Below, in pieces: positions 53,801 through 62,809 of a DNA stretch of 64,000 nt. The notes under the pieces are model-generated. The model was not told the origin of the DNA. It searched no databases and saw only the letters and a program-made list of their open reading frames with translations. Each line of letters opens with the position of its first letter. Position 1 is the stretch's first letter. Origin of the DNA: Chitinophaga sp. YR627 (lineage in GTDB: Bacteria; Bacteroidota; Bacteroidia; Chitinophagales; Chitinophagaceae); assembly GCF_900114995.1 (NCBI RefSeq), contig NZ_FOUX01000005.1, positions 434,001 to 498,000 of the forward strand. Direction: 5' to 3'. Made by a program: the position numbers and the translations under genes.

Positions 53801-54032
53801 ATGATAATTGAAATATTTATAATCTTGTCTGGTACAATATATTAATTTGGCTTAATATTTGCACTAAATATATTACCAAAAGGTAAAATGTCACAAACCT
53901 ACATGAAAATCAGAAACGTGCAAACAATTTGAAAAAAATTTATGAGTGGTTAGATATTATTGTAGCATTAACCTTTCTTTGAGTTAAAATAGTGTAAATT
54001 TACTATAGAAATCAGGCTAAAAAATTCCGACA

Positions 54033-55055
54033 ATGAAATCAATTCCATACCTTGCTTTGTTGGCTACGCTTATATTAGGCGGTTGCTCCTCAGCATATAA
54101 AACTACGCAAACGCCGGATGACGTTTACTACTCTCCGCGAGTGAAACCCGACTACGGAGGCAACAATAATCGCAACGATGATAACGTTGCTTATGCGGAC
54201 ACAAATGGCGACGGTACCTATGTTACTTACGATGATGGTGATCAGGGTGATTACTCCCGTCGTATAGACATGTTCAGCCGTAACAATTCAGGTTCTTACT
54301 ACGATTATTATTCTCCGAACGTATATTCTTCCGGCTTCTACGGTAGTCCTTACTACGGTGGCGGATGGGGAATGAACAGCTTCTATGGTTATCCAGGCTG
54401 GGGCGGCGGATTAGGTTATCCGTATTATGGTTCCTACTGGGGTCCTTCTCTGAGCATCGGCATTGGCTACGGCTGGGGCGGTGGCTGGGGTTACAACCCA
54501 TGGAACAGCTGGGGTTATTATAGCCCATGGTACGGTGGTGGTTACTACGGTGGCGGATACTACGGTTATCCAGGCTACTGGGGTGGTCACGGCGGATACT
54601 ATGGTTATTCCTCTCCAGGCCGTCGTACACGCGGCAGCTTCGGTTCATCCTACCCTACCAGAGTAGTAGGTGGTACTTCACCTAATCCGGGTGGTCGTAC
54701 CGGCCGCGATGGTAACTACACTCCTTCCAGAAGAACAGTCGGAACAAACCCTGGTGGTCGTGTTGTAACAGGTGATTCCAACAGTGGTGGCAGAACCGGT
54801 CGTGATGGTAGTTACACACCAAGAAGATCTTTCACTCCTTCAGCAGGTGAACGTCCTGTAGGTAATGATGGTGGTGGTCGCAACAGCGGCGGTTCATACA
54901 CTCCTCCGACAAGATCCTACCAGCCTTCACAACAGCCTCAGCGTTCTTACACGCCGGCTCCATCCTATAATCCGCCTACCAGATCAGTTGGCGGTGGCGG
55001 TGGAGGTTCTATCGGCGGCGGCGGTGGTGGCCGTGGCGGAAGGGGCAGAAACTAA
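54033..55055 (+). CDS. Gly/Tyr-rich low-complexity lipoprotein
   Basis: A 340-residue protein with lipobox LGGC (C18). After about 100 residues of acidic, Asn/Asp-rich sequence comes a Gly/Tyr/Trp-rich stretch (residues about 105-200, GYGWGGGWGYNPWNSWGYY type). A basic tail then repeats GGRTGRDG(N/S)YTPxRR and ends in Gly/Arg (GGGGRGGRGRN). No domain is recognised. Such sequence is expected to be disordered and sticky, and a cell-surface or matrix role is possible. It is followed by a terminator, then an outer-membrane porin gene. Confidence 0.82.
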   Translation: MKSIPYLALLATLILGGCSSAYKTTQTPDDVYYSPRVKPDYGGNNNRNDDNVAYADTNGDGTYVTYDDGDQGDYSRRIDMFSRNNSGSYYDYYSPNVYSSGFYGSPYYGGGWGMNSFYGYPGWGGGLGYPYYGSYWGPSLSIGIGYGWGGGWGYNPWNSWGYYSPWYGGGYYGGGYYGYPGYWGGHGGYYGYSSPGRRTRGSFGSSYPTRVVGGTSPNPGGRTGRDGNYTPSRRTVGTNPGGRVVTGDSNSGGRTGRDGSYTPRRSFTPSAGERPVGNDGGGRNSGGSYTPPTRSYQPSQQPQRSYTPAPSYNPPTRSVGGGGGGSIGGGGGGRGGRGRN

Positions 55056-55091
55056 TCTCGCAAATGATTTGATCATTGATATTCTAAACTG

Positions 55092-55121
55092 TACCCTGGT
55101 CTAAAAGCCAGGGTATTTTTT
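55092..55121 (+). terminator. intrinsic terminator after the Gly/Tyr-rich lipoprotein gene
   Basis: TACCCTGG (55092-55099) pairs with CCAGGGTA (55108-55115), followed by six T. Confidence 0.85.
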
Positions 55122-55146
55122 AACCCTTACCCTTTAATTCTACTAT

Positions 55147-56733
55147 ATGATTAAAAGAATGGTGGTTGCCATTGCATTGACAGGGACATGTGTTTCCCTT
55201 CATGCGCAAAATATAGACGACGCTTTAAGATTCAGCACCAGTTCACCTTCAGGAACAACAAGGGGTCAATCAATAGGTAGTGCGCTGGGCGCACTGGGCG
55301 GCGAACCGTCTTCTATGTACGCTAACCCTGCTTCAGTAGGTTTTTTCAGGACGAACGATTTCTCCTTTACCGTTGGTCTTCAGAATATTAACAATAAAGG
55401 TACTTACCTGGGTACGACAGACAGCGACAACAAGTTTATTCCCCTTATCTCCAATATCTCTATGATATTCGGCGGTCGCAGGAAAAGACCTGATAGCAAA
55501 TGGCAGAACTTCAGCTTTGGTCTGGGTCTGAACCGCACACAGAATTACAACGAAAGAATTTACTATACCGGCGACAACAAAAGTTCTTCTCTTTCTCTGA
55601 ATTATTATCTGGATGCGGAAGCAGCGGGTGTAAAAGACCCTGATAATGAACTGGGCGGTTCCAGCACCATTGGTTCACTGGCACATACTTCTGCGCTTGC
55701 CTATCAGACAGGTCTGATATCTCCCTACCTGGATGGGAATAACCAGCCGGACGGTTTCTTCTACTCTGCCGCTCAGGCAACAGACAGGAGCATCTTTGTA
55801 AAACAGGAAAACATCATCAACGCCAGAGGCGGTTCAAATGAGATCTCATTCGCTTTCGGCGCTAACTACGATGATAAGATGTACCTGGGTGGTAGTGTCA
55901 ATATTCCGAGCATCACCTACAAACATGACAGGACCTGGAAGGAAACGAATCTGAACACGACTCCGACCGACCTGAATAGTTTCGAAGTAACCGAATCACT
56001 GAAATCAGAAGGAACAGGTATTAACCTGAAAATAGGCGGTATCTTCAAACCGATCAAATCACTCAACCTGGGTGCAACTTTCCATAGCCCATCCTGGATG
56101 ACATTCACCGATACTTACAGAACAGATATGACGACTTCCACCAAAACACTGGGTGTACGTACCTTCTCTTCTGTAGATACTTATGACGGCTTCTCCGACG
56201 AATCCAAATACACACTCAGAACACCATGGAAAGGCGTATTAAGTGCGACTTACCTGTTCAGTCCTTCGGCAGATACCAGAAAGCCAACCGGCTTCCTGTC
56301 CTTCGACTATGAGTATATGGATTATACGTCTATGAGACTTCGTTTCCGTAATGACCAGTCTTTTGATAAAGCTGATTCAGACGCACGCAATGAGGCTATT
56401 AAAGCGACTTACAAAGGTGTTTCCAATATCCGCGTAGGTGGTGAACTGAAATTGCATGTAATTGCCTTCAGACTGGGTTATTCATTATATGCAAGTCCTT
56501 ACAAGAACGGCGCGATCGACGGCAAACGTGAGTTCTATACCGGTGGTATCGGTTACAGAAACCGTGGTTTCTATATGGACCTGGGTCTGGTATGGGGTAA
56601 CAATACCCGTTCTAACCAGCCATATGTACTTGCTTCCAACGCTGATCCTGAAGATCATTATACGACTCCGGCAGCTGCCTCTGTTAAGAGCCAGTCTACT
56701 AATGTCAATGCGACTTTCGGATGGAAATTCTAA
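55147..56733 (+). CDS. OmpP1/FadL-family outer-membrane protein
   Basis: A 528-residue outer-membrane protein with signal peptide (ending SLHAQN). It has the N-terminal pattern of OmpP1/FadL/TodX proteins (SIGSALGALGGEPSSMYANP) followed by a 14-strand barrel and C-terminal aromatic (NATFGWKF). It probably transports hydrophobic compounds. A strong bidirectional terminator follows before convergent miaA. Confidence 0.88.
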   Translation: MIKRMVVAIALTGTCVSLHAQNIDDALRFSTSSPSGTTRGQSIGSALGALGGEPSSMYANPASVGFFRTNDFSFTVGLQNINNKGTYLGTTDSDNKFIPLISNISMIFGGRRKRPDSKWQNFSFGLGLNRTQNYNERIYYTGDNKSSSLSLNYYLDAEAAGVKDPDNELGGSSTIGSLAHTSALAYQTGLISPYLDGNNQPDGFFYSAAQATDRSIFVKQENIINARGGSNEISFAFGANYDDKMYLGGSVNIPSITYKHDRTWKETNLNTTPTDLNSFEVTESLKSEGTGINLKIGGIFKPIKSLNLGATFHSPSWMTFTDTYRTDMTTSTKTLGVRTFSSVDTYDGFSDESKYTLRTPWKGVLSATYLFSPSADTRKPTGFLSFDYEYMDYTSMRLRFRNDQSFDKADSDARNEAIKATYKGVSNIRVGGELKLHVIAFRLGYSLYASPYKNGAIDGKREFYTGGIGYRNRGFYMDLGLVWGNNTRSNQPYVLASNADPEDHYTTPAAASVKSQSTNVNATFGWKF

Positions 56734-56760
56734 TGCAAACAGGAATTTAATTTAAGCCTT

Positions 56761-56803
56761 ATAAAAGAAAAGCGTCTGCCGTTGGCAGACGCTTTTCTTT
56801 TAT
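56761..56803. terminator. bidirectional terminator between the porin gene and miaA
   Basis: A perfect 20-bp stem (56761-56780, 56784-56803) with a GTT loop, A-run on one side and T-run on the other. Confidence 0.93.
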
Positions 56804-56876
56804 AAGGCAAATATTCTTTTGTGATCATCTTCGGACTTCTCAACAATCCAGGGTTCCGACGCTCATCCGGACCTCG

Positions 56877-57779
56877 CTAATGATTCGCTTTTAATTGTCC
56901 GGCGACATCCTCCAGCAAGCCTTCTCCTCCTTCATACCACTTAAAACCGGTATCCTTCTTAAACCAGGTCAACTGTCGTTTTGCGTACTGGCGCGTATGG
57001 ATAATGATCTGTTCAACCGCTTCTGCCCAGGAGATCTTCCCATCCAGGTAATCAAATACCTCTTTATATCCTACTGTCTGTAATGCGTTATGTGTACGAT
57101 AGGGCAAGACAGCGCGTACTTCTTCCAGTAAGCCATCTGCTACCATCATATGCACCCTACGGGCTATATTATCATGCAGTCTTTCTTTAGGCAGTGTAAT
57201 AGCTGTTTTAATGATATTAAAATCCCTTTTTACCACATTACCTGTCCGGAAGCTGGTAATAGACTGACCAGTAGCATACAGCACTTCCAGTGCCCGTATT
57301 AAACGATGTGGGTTCTGTGTTTCTGCAACGGCATAAAAGCCCGGGTCTTTCTCCTGAACTTCCTGTTGCAACCAGCTCATCCCCTCCTGTTCATAGCGGG
57401 TCTGAATGGACTCACGGATGCCGGGAGGAATAACGGGCATATTATCCATACCCTCACAGAAAGCTTTAATGTAAAGTCCTGTGCCACCGCACATAACGGC
57501 TACATCATTCTCTTTCCAGATCTCTGCTGCATAACTCAGGGCCAGCTGTTCGTACAGACCGGCATTGACTTCTTCCTGTATGGAGTGGGAATTGATAAAA
57601 TAGTGGGGAACTGTCTGTAATTCCTGCGGACTGGGTTTAGCAGTACCTATACTTATTTCCCGGTAACATTGGCGGGAATCCGCAGAAATAACGGCCGTAT
57701 TAAAGTGTTGGGCCACTTCTATTGCTTTGGCCGTTTTGCCCGATGCTGTGGGGCCTGCGACTATAATAATAGACTTCAA
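56877..57779 (-). CDS. miaA: tRNA dimethylallyltransferase
   Basis: A 300-residue enzyme that transfers an isopentenyl group to A37 of tRNAs reading codons starting with U, before MiaB adds the methylthio group. It has the P-loop GPTASGKT (residues 9-16), the conserved SADSRQCYREISIGTAKP, and HRLIRALEVLYATGQS. It ends a minus-strand unit with the PRiA4-like protein and CCA/HD genes upstream. Confidence 0.97.
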   Translation of the reverse strand: MKSIIIVAGPTASGKTAKAIEVAQHFNTAVISADSRQCYREISIGTAKPSPQELQTVPHYFINSHSIQEEVNAGLYEQLALSYAAEIWKENDVAVMCGGTGLYIKAFCEGMDNMPVIPPGIRESIQTRYEQEGMSWLQQEVQEKDPGFYAVAETQNPHRLIRALEVLYATGQSITSFRTGNVVKRDFNIIKTAITLPKERLHDNIARRVHMMVADGLLEEVRAVLPYRTHNALQTVGYKEVFDYLDGKISWAEAVEQIIIHTRQYAKRQLTWFKKDTGFKWYEGGEGLLEDVAGQLKANH

Positions 57780-57787
57780 AAACTTCC

Positions 57788-57876
57788 CAATTAAGAATTA
57801 GGAATTAAAAACTAAGCATTAAGAATACTATCAGTTGCTGCAATAATTCTTAATGCTTAATTTTTAATTCTTAATT
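57788..57876. repeat. imperfect AT-rich inverted repeat between miaA and PRiA4-like gene
   Basis: Left arm 57788-57826 and right arm 57845-57876 pair over 31 of 32 positions, with a 7-base bulge (GGAATTA) in the left arm. It shares a 16-base sequence with 37736-37751 (opposite orientation), so it belongs to a dispersed element. It is not GC-rich enough for a typical terminator. Confidence 0.8.
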
Positions 57877-57879
57877 GAT

Positions 57880-58455
57880 TTAAAACATATCGTCGTTGCC
57901 CTGATCTTCACCGCCATCATCTTCTGACTCGGTATTATCTTCTTCTCCTTCTTCACCAAAACCGTCTTCGCTCATGCCCTCTTTATTGAGGTCATATTTC
58001 TCCTCCATTTCAACGAGTTTATCGCCTACGAGACCTTTGGTACCGTACTGGCTTGGTGCGAGACCTTCTTTTCTGGTGCAGAAAGGATAGGCAATTTTTG
58101 AATTTTCATCTTTTGACACACCGATCAGCTCTACGAGGAACGTCCAGTTTTTCGCATAGTCATACAGGTATATGAACTTCTGGTTGGGCGTCTTTACAGC
58201 TGCGGCTATAGGCGTATCTTCCATCAGGAGCGGTTCAACCTTACGTGCAGCACCATCCTGTTCAAGAATGATCTCTCTGCCCCGTTGCCAGTTATCATTG
58301 CTACGGAAAAAAGTCGCTTTATGTTTATTGTCAAATTCGAATGACTGTAAAATAGTTTGATGAAATTGTAAAAATGTCTGGTCCGGTTTAATGGAAATAT
58401 CCCTGTACACACTTTCATCTTCTTCCCAGTAAACTCTGAATTTCAAAACAGGCAT
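57880..58455 (-). CDS. PRiA4-ORF3-like (IS1096 TnpR-like) protein
   Basis: A 191-residue protein with the pattern of the plasmid pRiA4b ORF3 family: VYWEEDESVYRDISI near the start, then FHQTILQSFEFDNKHKATFF, then KFIYLYDYAKNWTFLVELIG. The last 45 residues are very acidic (GEEGEEDNTESEDDGGEDQG). The family is sometimes called 'IS1096 element passenger TnpR', but no insertion sequence is present. It lies in the tRNA-gene group between CCA and miaA genes. Its function is unknown. Confidence 0.8.
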   Translation of the reverse strand: MPVLKFRVYWEEDESVYRDISIKPDQTFLQFHQTILQSFEFDNKHKATFFRSNDNWQRGREIILEQDGAARKVEPLLMEDTPIAAAVKTPNQKFIYLYDYAKNWTFLVELIGVSKDENSKIAYPFCTRKEGLAPSQYGTKGLVGDKLVEMEEKYDLNKEGMSEDGFGEEGEEDNTESEDDGGEDQGNDDMF

Positions 58456-58575
58456 GACAATAAAGGATTTTATTAATAATCTGGTATTTCAGGATTAAGT
58501 GATATGTGCAAACATCACACCCAATCCTGAAAAAGGGCAATGTTAACATTAATTAACACTACTAAATTAACATTT

Positions 58576-60009
58576 TTATTTAACTGGTGTCAAATCCATT
58601 GATTTGGCTTTTTCAAGCAGGAACGCATAAGCGGCATCGTAGGTATTGGGAATCACCCCATCCAGGATCGCTTCACGAATGGCATTTTTAAGGTCACCCA
58701 CTACTCTTGACGGCGACAGGCCAAAAGTTTCCATGATCATTTCTCCAGTCACCGGGGGTTGCCAGTTACGAATACGGTCACTTTCCTCCACTTCTTTCAG
58801 GCGTTGACGTACCAGTTCAAAATTTTCCAGGTAACGTTTCACTTTTGCCTTATTCTTGGAGGTGATATCCGCTTCACAGAGCATCATCAGTCCCTCGATA
58901 TCATCACCTGCATCAAAGAGCAATCTGCGTATAGCAGAGTCGGTTATATTTTCTTTTGTTACGCTGATGGGGCGCAGGTGCAATTCTACCAGTTTCTTTA
59001 CCAACCGCATATCCTCATGCAGGGGCAGTTTCATTTTGGTAAATATGCGGGTCACCATTTTCCCTCCTACTGCATCATGTCCGTGGAATGTCCAGCCATG
59101 TCCCTGCTCAAAACGTTTGGTAGCCGGTTTGCCTATATCATGTAACAGGGCAGCCCAGCGTAACCAGAGGTCTTTGGTATTGCGGGCGATGTTATCCACC
59201 ACCTGCAAGGTATGATAAAAGTTGTCTTTATGGCCTTTACCATCCACTGTTTCCACTCCGACCAGGTCTACCATCTGCGGCAGTATGATCTTCATAATGC
59301 CGGCCTTATACAGCAGATCCAGTCCTACGGAAGGCACAGGAGACAACATGATCTTGTTGAATTCGTCTGTAATACGCTCCTGGGAGATGATCTTAATACG
59401 CTCCGCGTTTTCCTTAATACCTCTGAAAGATTCCTCAGAGATCGTAAACTGTAACTGGGAGGCAAAACGGATTGCACGCATCATACGAAGCGGATCGTCA
59501 ATAAACGTCTGCGCCGGTTCCAGGGGTGTTCTGATAATCTTAGCTTCCAGGTCAGCAATCCCGCCAAACGGATCTACCAGACTGCCATAGTCAGCTTCGT
59601 TGAGGCTGATAGCCAGGGCATTGATTGTAAAGTCTCTGCGTAGCTGGTCATCTTTAAGCGTACCTGGTTCTACATCAGGATTACGGGAGTCATGACGGTA
59701 ACTTTCTTTTCTGGCGCCAACAAACTCAATTTCAAGCTCGTTCCATTTCACCTGGGCAGTACCATAGGTTTTGAAGAAACTCACTTTAGCATTGTCAAAA
59801 TACTCAGCCACTTTATGTGCAAGGGCAATACCGTCCCCTACGCATACCACATCCATATCTTTGGTACGTCTGTTCAGTATTTTATCCCGCACAAAGCCGC
59901 CGATCAGATAGCAGGCTACGCCCAGTTCATGGGCGGCTAATGCTATCTGTTCCAACACTTTCCGTTCCTGTAAGGTACAGGGAATATCTATAGGCTTTCT
60001 ACTGATCAT
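58576..60009 (-). CDS. CCA tRNA nucleotidyltransferase with HD domain
   Basis: From the ATG at 60009 (an in-frame ATG at 60027 would put its start inside a -7 box) it has 477 residues. The N-terminal class II nucleotidyltransferase head has YLIGGFVRD and KDMDVVCVGDG, with the catalytic Asp pair in DMD. A polyA-polymerase/RNA-binding region follows, then an HD domain (WAALLHDIGKPATKR, then HDAVG). It adds or repairs the CCA end of tRNAs. A promoter-like box directly upstream suggests it can be expressed apart from tsaC. Confidence 0.93.
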   Translation of the reverse strand: MISRKPIDIPCTLQERKVLEQIALAAHELGVACYLIGGFVRDKILNRRTKDMDVVCVGDGIALAHKVAEYFDNAKVSFFKTYGTAQVKWNELEIEFVGARKESYRHDSRNPDVEPGTLKDDQLRRDFTINALAISLNEADYGSLVDPFGGIADLEAKIIRTPLEPAQTFIDDPLRMMRAIRFASQLQFTISEESFRGIKENAERIKIISQERITDEFNKIMLSPVPSVGLDLLYKAGIMKIILPQMVDLVGVETVDGKGHKDNFYHTLQVVDNIARNTKDLWLRWAALLHDIGKPATKRFEQGHGWTFHGHDAVGGKMVTRIFTKMKLPLHEDMRLVKKLVELHLRPISVTKENITDSAIRRLLFDAGDDIEGLMMLCEADITSKNKAKVKRYLENFELVRQRLKEVEESDRIRNWQPPVTGEMIMETFGLSPSRVVGDLKNAIREAILDGVIPNTYDAAYAFLLEKAKSMDLTPVK

Positions 60010-60024
60010 AAACGAATAAAACGG

Positions 60025-60032
60025 CAAAAGTA
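60025..60032 (-). promoter_or_regulatory. -7 box of the CCA/HD gene
   Basis: On the minus strand this reads TACTTTTG, a TAnnTTTG match 15 bases before the ATG at 60009. It favours the 60009 start over 60027. Confidence 0.4.
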
Positions 60033-60039
60033 AGTTTTT

Positions 60040-60609
60040 TTATCTGATCACCTGAACACTGCCGTCTTTCAGCAGCTTGATAATCCTGGAAGCCTGTGCG
60101 GGCGTGGTATCATCTTGTCTGTAAGACACCACATAATCCACACCATTCCTGATTTCAGGTGATACTTCTGCGAAGGTTGCCGGTGATGGCTGTCCGCTGA
60201 GATTCGCAGAAGTAGACACCAGCGGTTTCCTGAGACGTTTGATCAGATGGCGGCAAAAAGTATCTTTTACGATACGGATCGCTACGGTACCATCACTGTT
60301 GATCACATTCGGAGCGAGGTCAAGGGCGCCTTCATAAATAACAGTTGTAGGTCTGTCAAATCCGGCAAGGATATCTGCTATTTCCGGACTGGGGTGCGCC
60401 ACATATTTCAGCAGGTCCCTGACATCAGCCAGCAGGATCACCAGGCTCTTTGCCTCGGGCCGGTCTTTGAGTGTAAATACTTTTTTTACAGCCTCTTCAT
60501 CAGTTGCATCACAACCAATCCCCCAGATCGTATCTGTAGGATATAATATCAGTCCTCCGCTACGTAATACCTGCAGGGAGGCGGTTATGTCATTTTCAAA
60601 TTCAGTCAT
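60040..60609 (-). CDS. tsaC: threonylcarbamoyl-AMP synthase
   Basis: A 189-residue YrdC/Sua5-domain enzyme that makes threonylcarbamoyl-AMP for t6A37 of tRNAs. It has GGLILYPTDTIWGIGCDA, KKVFTLKDRPEAKSLVILLA (KxR-type substrate site) and VSTSANLSGQPSP near the end. There is no Sua5 C-terminal domain. It follows the glycosyltransferase gene by 3 bases, so the two are co-transcribed. Confidence 0.95.
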   Translation of the reverse strand: MTEFENDITASLQVLRSGGLILYPTDTIWGIGCDATDEEAVKKVFTLKDRPEAKSLVILLADVRDLLKYVAHPSPEIADILAGFDRPTTVIYEGALDLAPNVINSDGTVAIRIVKDTFCRHLIKRLRKPLVSTSANLSGQPSPATFAEVSPEIRNGVDYVVSYRQDDTTPAQASRIIKLLKDGSVQVIR

Positions 60610-60612
60610 AAT

Positions 60613-61743
60613 TTATAAACTTTCGTAGACCTTCATTACACCTGCCGCACATTTTTCGCGGCTGAATAACTGGGCATGTGCCCAGCCTCTTGTTCTCATT
60701 GTTGCTGCGAATGACGGCTCACGCAGTACTTTCCGCATAGCATCCGCAATAGTCGGCGGCTGCAATGGATTCACATACAGCGCTGCGTCTCCACCAGTTT
60801 CACCAAAACAGGAACCGGCAGAGGTAATCACCGGTGTACGGCTCCAGAGTGCTTCCAGAATAGGAATGCCAAAACCTTCAAAGATAGAAGGATATATCAA
60901 TGCTTCCGCACCCTGATACAATAAAGGCAGGTCAGCATCCGCAAGACGGGCCTTTTCATTGAGCCAGATAATACGGTCAGCTATCCCGTGCCGCTCTGCA
61001 AATGCCTTCACTTTCTTTTTATAGCTGCTGCCACCACCCAGCACTACCAGCGGAAGATCTACGTCTCCTTTCAGCTGGAGCATGGCGTGAATAATGCCCA
61101 TAAGGTTCTTACGTTCGATGATGGAACCTACGTAAAGAAAGTAGGACTCCGGCAAACCGTACTGCGTTTTCATCTGCCTGATCTGGCTTTCATTGTGTGT
61201 TACAGCGAAAGACTCATCACAGCTCTGATAGACAACTTCTATTTTCTCAGCAGGTGTTTTATAATAGTGAATGATATCCTGTTTAGTTTGTTCGCTGATG
61301 GCGATGATCTTATCTGCGTACTGGCAGGCATATTTTGCCTTGCGCCGGTAGGTCTGCACATCGATGGGACTATATTGTCCGGGATAGCGTTCGAAGATCA
61401 GATCATGCATGGTCACGACGCTTTTCACGCCGCTTGTATGTATACCAAAAGGAATTTCGTGACTCAGTCCGTGGTAAATATCAATGCCTTTTGCCGCTAG
61501 TTCTCCTACCACGTATTTACTGCGCCAGGCGCTGCGGAACCAGCGGTGCAGGCGTTTTTCAGGTAATACAGATTGCATGTTGGAAAAAGCGGCCGTCTGA
61601 TAAAGCGTAGTCAGCTTGGGAGCATAGAGATAATAACTGTGTTGCGGAAAGTAGGTAGCGAGAGAACTTATCAATGTGCGACTGTAGTTCCCCAGTCCGG
61701 TATTATTCTGGTAAGCCCGCTTTGCGTCGAAGGCAATATTCAT
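60613..61743 (-). CDS. glycosyltransferase family 4
   Basis: A 376-residue GT-B-fold enzyme. The N-terminal domain begins MNIAFDAKRAYQNNTGLGNY, with the conserved GLGNYSR. The C-terminal domain has FLYVGSIIERKNLMGIIHAM and the E-x7-E motif region FEGFGIPILEALW. It should transfer a sugar from a nucleotide donor to a polysaccharide or lipid acceptor. The specificity is unknown. It is the first gene of a minus-strand unit with tsaC, and divergent from dapD. Confidence 0.93.
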   Translation of the reverse strand: MNIAFDAKRAYQNNTGLGNYSRTLISSLATYFPQHSYYLYAPKLTTLYQTAAFSNMQSVLPEKRLHRWFRSAWRSKYVVGELAAKGIDIYHGLSHEIPFGIHTSGVKSVVTMHDLIFERYPGQYSPIDVQTYRRKAKYACQYADKIIAISEQTKQDIIHYYKTPAEKIEVVYQSCDESFAVTHNESQIRQMKTQYGLPESYFLYVGSIIERKNLMGIIHAMLQLKGDVDLPLVVLGGGSSYKKKVKAFAERHGIADRIIWLNEKARLADADLPLLYQGAEALIYPSIFEGFGIPILEALWSRTPVITSAGSCFGETGGDAALYVNPLQPPTIADAMRKVLREPSFAATMRTRGWAHAQLFSREKCAAGVMKVYESL

Positions 61744-61810
61744 AGCATTGTTTAAAGGGAGGTAAAGGTAAGGAATCGCTGCCAGCTTGCAACTACTAAC
61801 ATGTTTTCCT

Positions 61811-61818
61811 TATGTTTG
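61811..61818 (+). promoter_or_regulatory. -7 box of dapD
   Basis: TATGTTTG matches TAnnTTTG, 15 bases before the ATG at 61834. It argues against a start at 61801. Confidence 0.5.
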
Positions 61819-61833
61819 CAGAAAATTTCAACG

Positions 61834-62646
61834 ATGGAGCTAAAAGAACTAATAAAAGCGGCCTGGGATAATCGTGCGTTGCTGCAGGAATCACAATACA
61901 GTGATGCGGTAAAATGCGTGATCGAGGCTGTAGACAAAGGCAAAACAAGAGTGGCGGAACCCGGAGAGAACGGTTGGATAGTGAATGAGTGGGTTAAGCA
62001 GGCCATTCTGATGTATTTCGGCATTCAGTCAATGGAGACCATAGAAGTAGGACCTTTCGAGTTCTATGACAAAATGAAGCTGAAATCCCGTTACAAGGAC
62101 CTGGGTGTACGTGTTGTACCTCATGCAGTTGCCCGTTACGGTGCTTTTATTGCTAAAGGAGCGATCCTGATGCCATCTTATGTAAACATCGGCGCTTACG
62201 TTGACGAGGGTACCATGGTGGATACCTGGGCGACAGTAGGCTCCTGCGCACAGATCGGTAAGCACGTTCACCTGAGCGGTGGCGTTGGTATCGGTGGCGT
62301 ACTGGAACCACTGCAGGCTAGTCCGGTAATCATCGAAGACGGTTGCTTTATCGGCTCCCGTTGTATCGTGGTAGAAGGCGTAATCGTAGAAAAAGAAGCG
62401 GTACTGGGTGCGAACGTAGTACTGACCCAGAGCACCAAGATCATTGATGTAAGCGGTCCGGAACCAATTGAATACAAAGGTCGTGTACCGGCACGCAGCG
62501 TGGTAATTCCAGGTACTTATACCAAGAAATTCCCTGCCGGCGAATACCAGGTTTCCTGTGCACTGATCATCGGTCAGCGTAAAGCATCTACAGACCTGAA
62601 AACCAGTCTGAACGACACCCTTAGAGAATTCAACGTAGCTGTATAA
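61834..62646 (+). CDS. dapD: tetrahydrodipicolinate N-succinyltransferase
   Basis: 270 residues, left-handed beta-helix acyltransferase of the lysine/diaminopimelate pathway. Hallmarks: VVPHAVARYGAFIAKGAILM, YVNIGAYVDEGTMVDTW, then HLSGGVGIGGVLEPLQA and VIEDGCFIGSRCIVVEG. It makes N-succinyl-2-amino-6-ketopimelate, supplying meso-diaminopimelate for peptidoglycan and lysine. It is monocistronic with a strong terminator. Confidence 0.97.
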   Translation: MELKELIKAAWDNRALLQESQYSDAVKCVIEAVDKGKTRVAEPGENGWIVNEWVKQAILMYFGIQSMETIEVGPFEFYDKMKLKSRYKDLGVRVVPHAVARYGAFIAKGAILMPSYVNIGAYVDEGTMVDTWATVGSCAQIGKHVHLSGGVGIGGVLEPLQASPVIIEDGCFIGSRCIVVEGVIVEKEAVLGANVVLTQSTKIIDVSGPEPIEYKGRVPARSVVIPGTYTKKFPAGEYQVSCALIIGQRKASTDLKTSLNDTLREFNVAV

Positions 62647-62663
62647 GCTATCTGAAAATACGG

Positions 62664-62700
62664 AAAAAGCCGCTTCCTTCACCGGAAGCGGCTTTTTTTA
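62664..62700 (+). terminator. intrinsic terminator after dapD
   Basis: AAAAAGCCGCTTCC (62664-62677) pairs with GGAAGCGGCTTTTT (62684-62697), followed by more T. Confidence 0.92.
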
Positions 62701-62809
62701 TGGTCTTGTAAGTAGTTTTCCCCATTCCTCTGTCCTTTTACGTAGCAGATTGAAAACCCGGTTTCCACGAGCACTTTTTCCACGTTAGCAATACCCTTCA
62801 CTCATAAAA

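Noticed and set aside
57880..58455. insertion sequence passenger
   Set aside because: The family name mentions IS1096, but no transposase or terminal repeats flank the gene.
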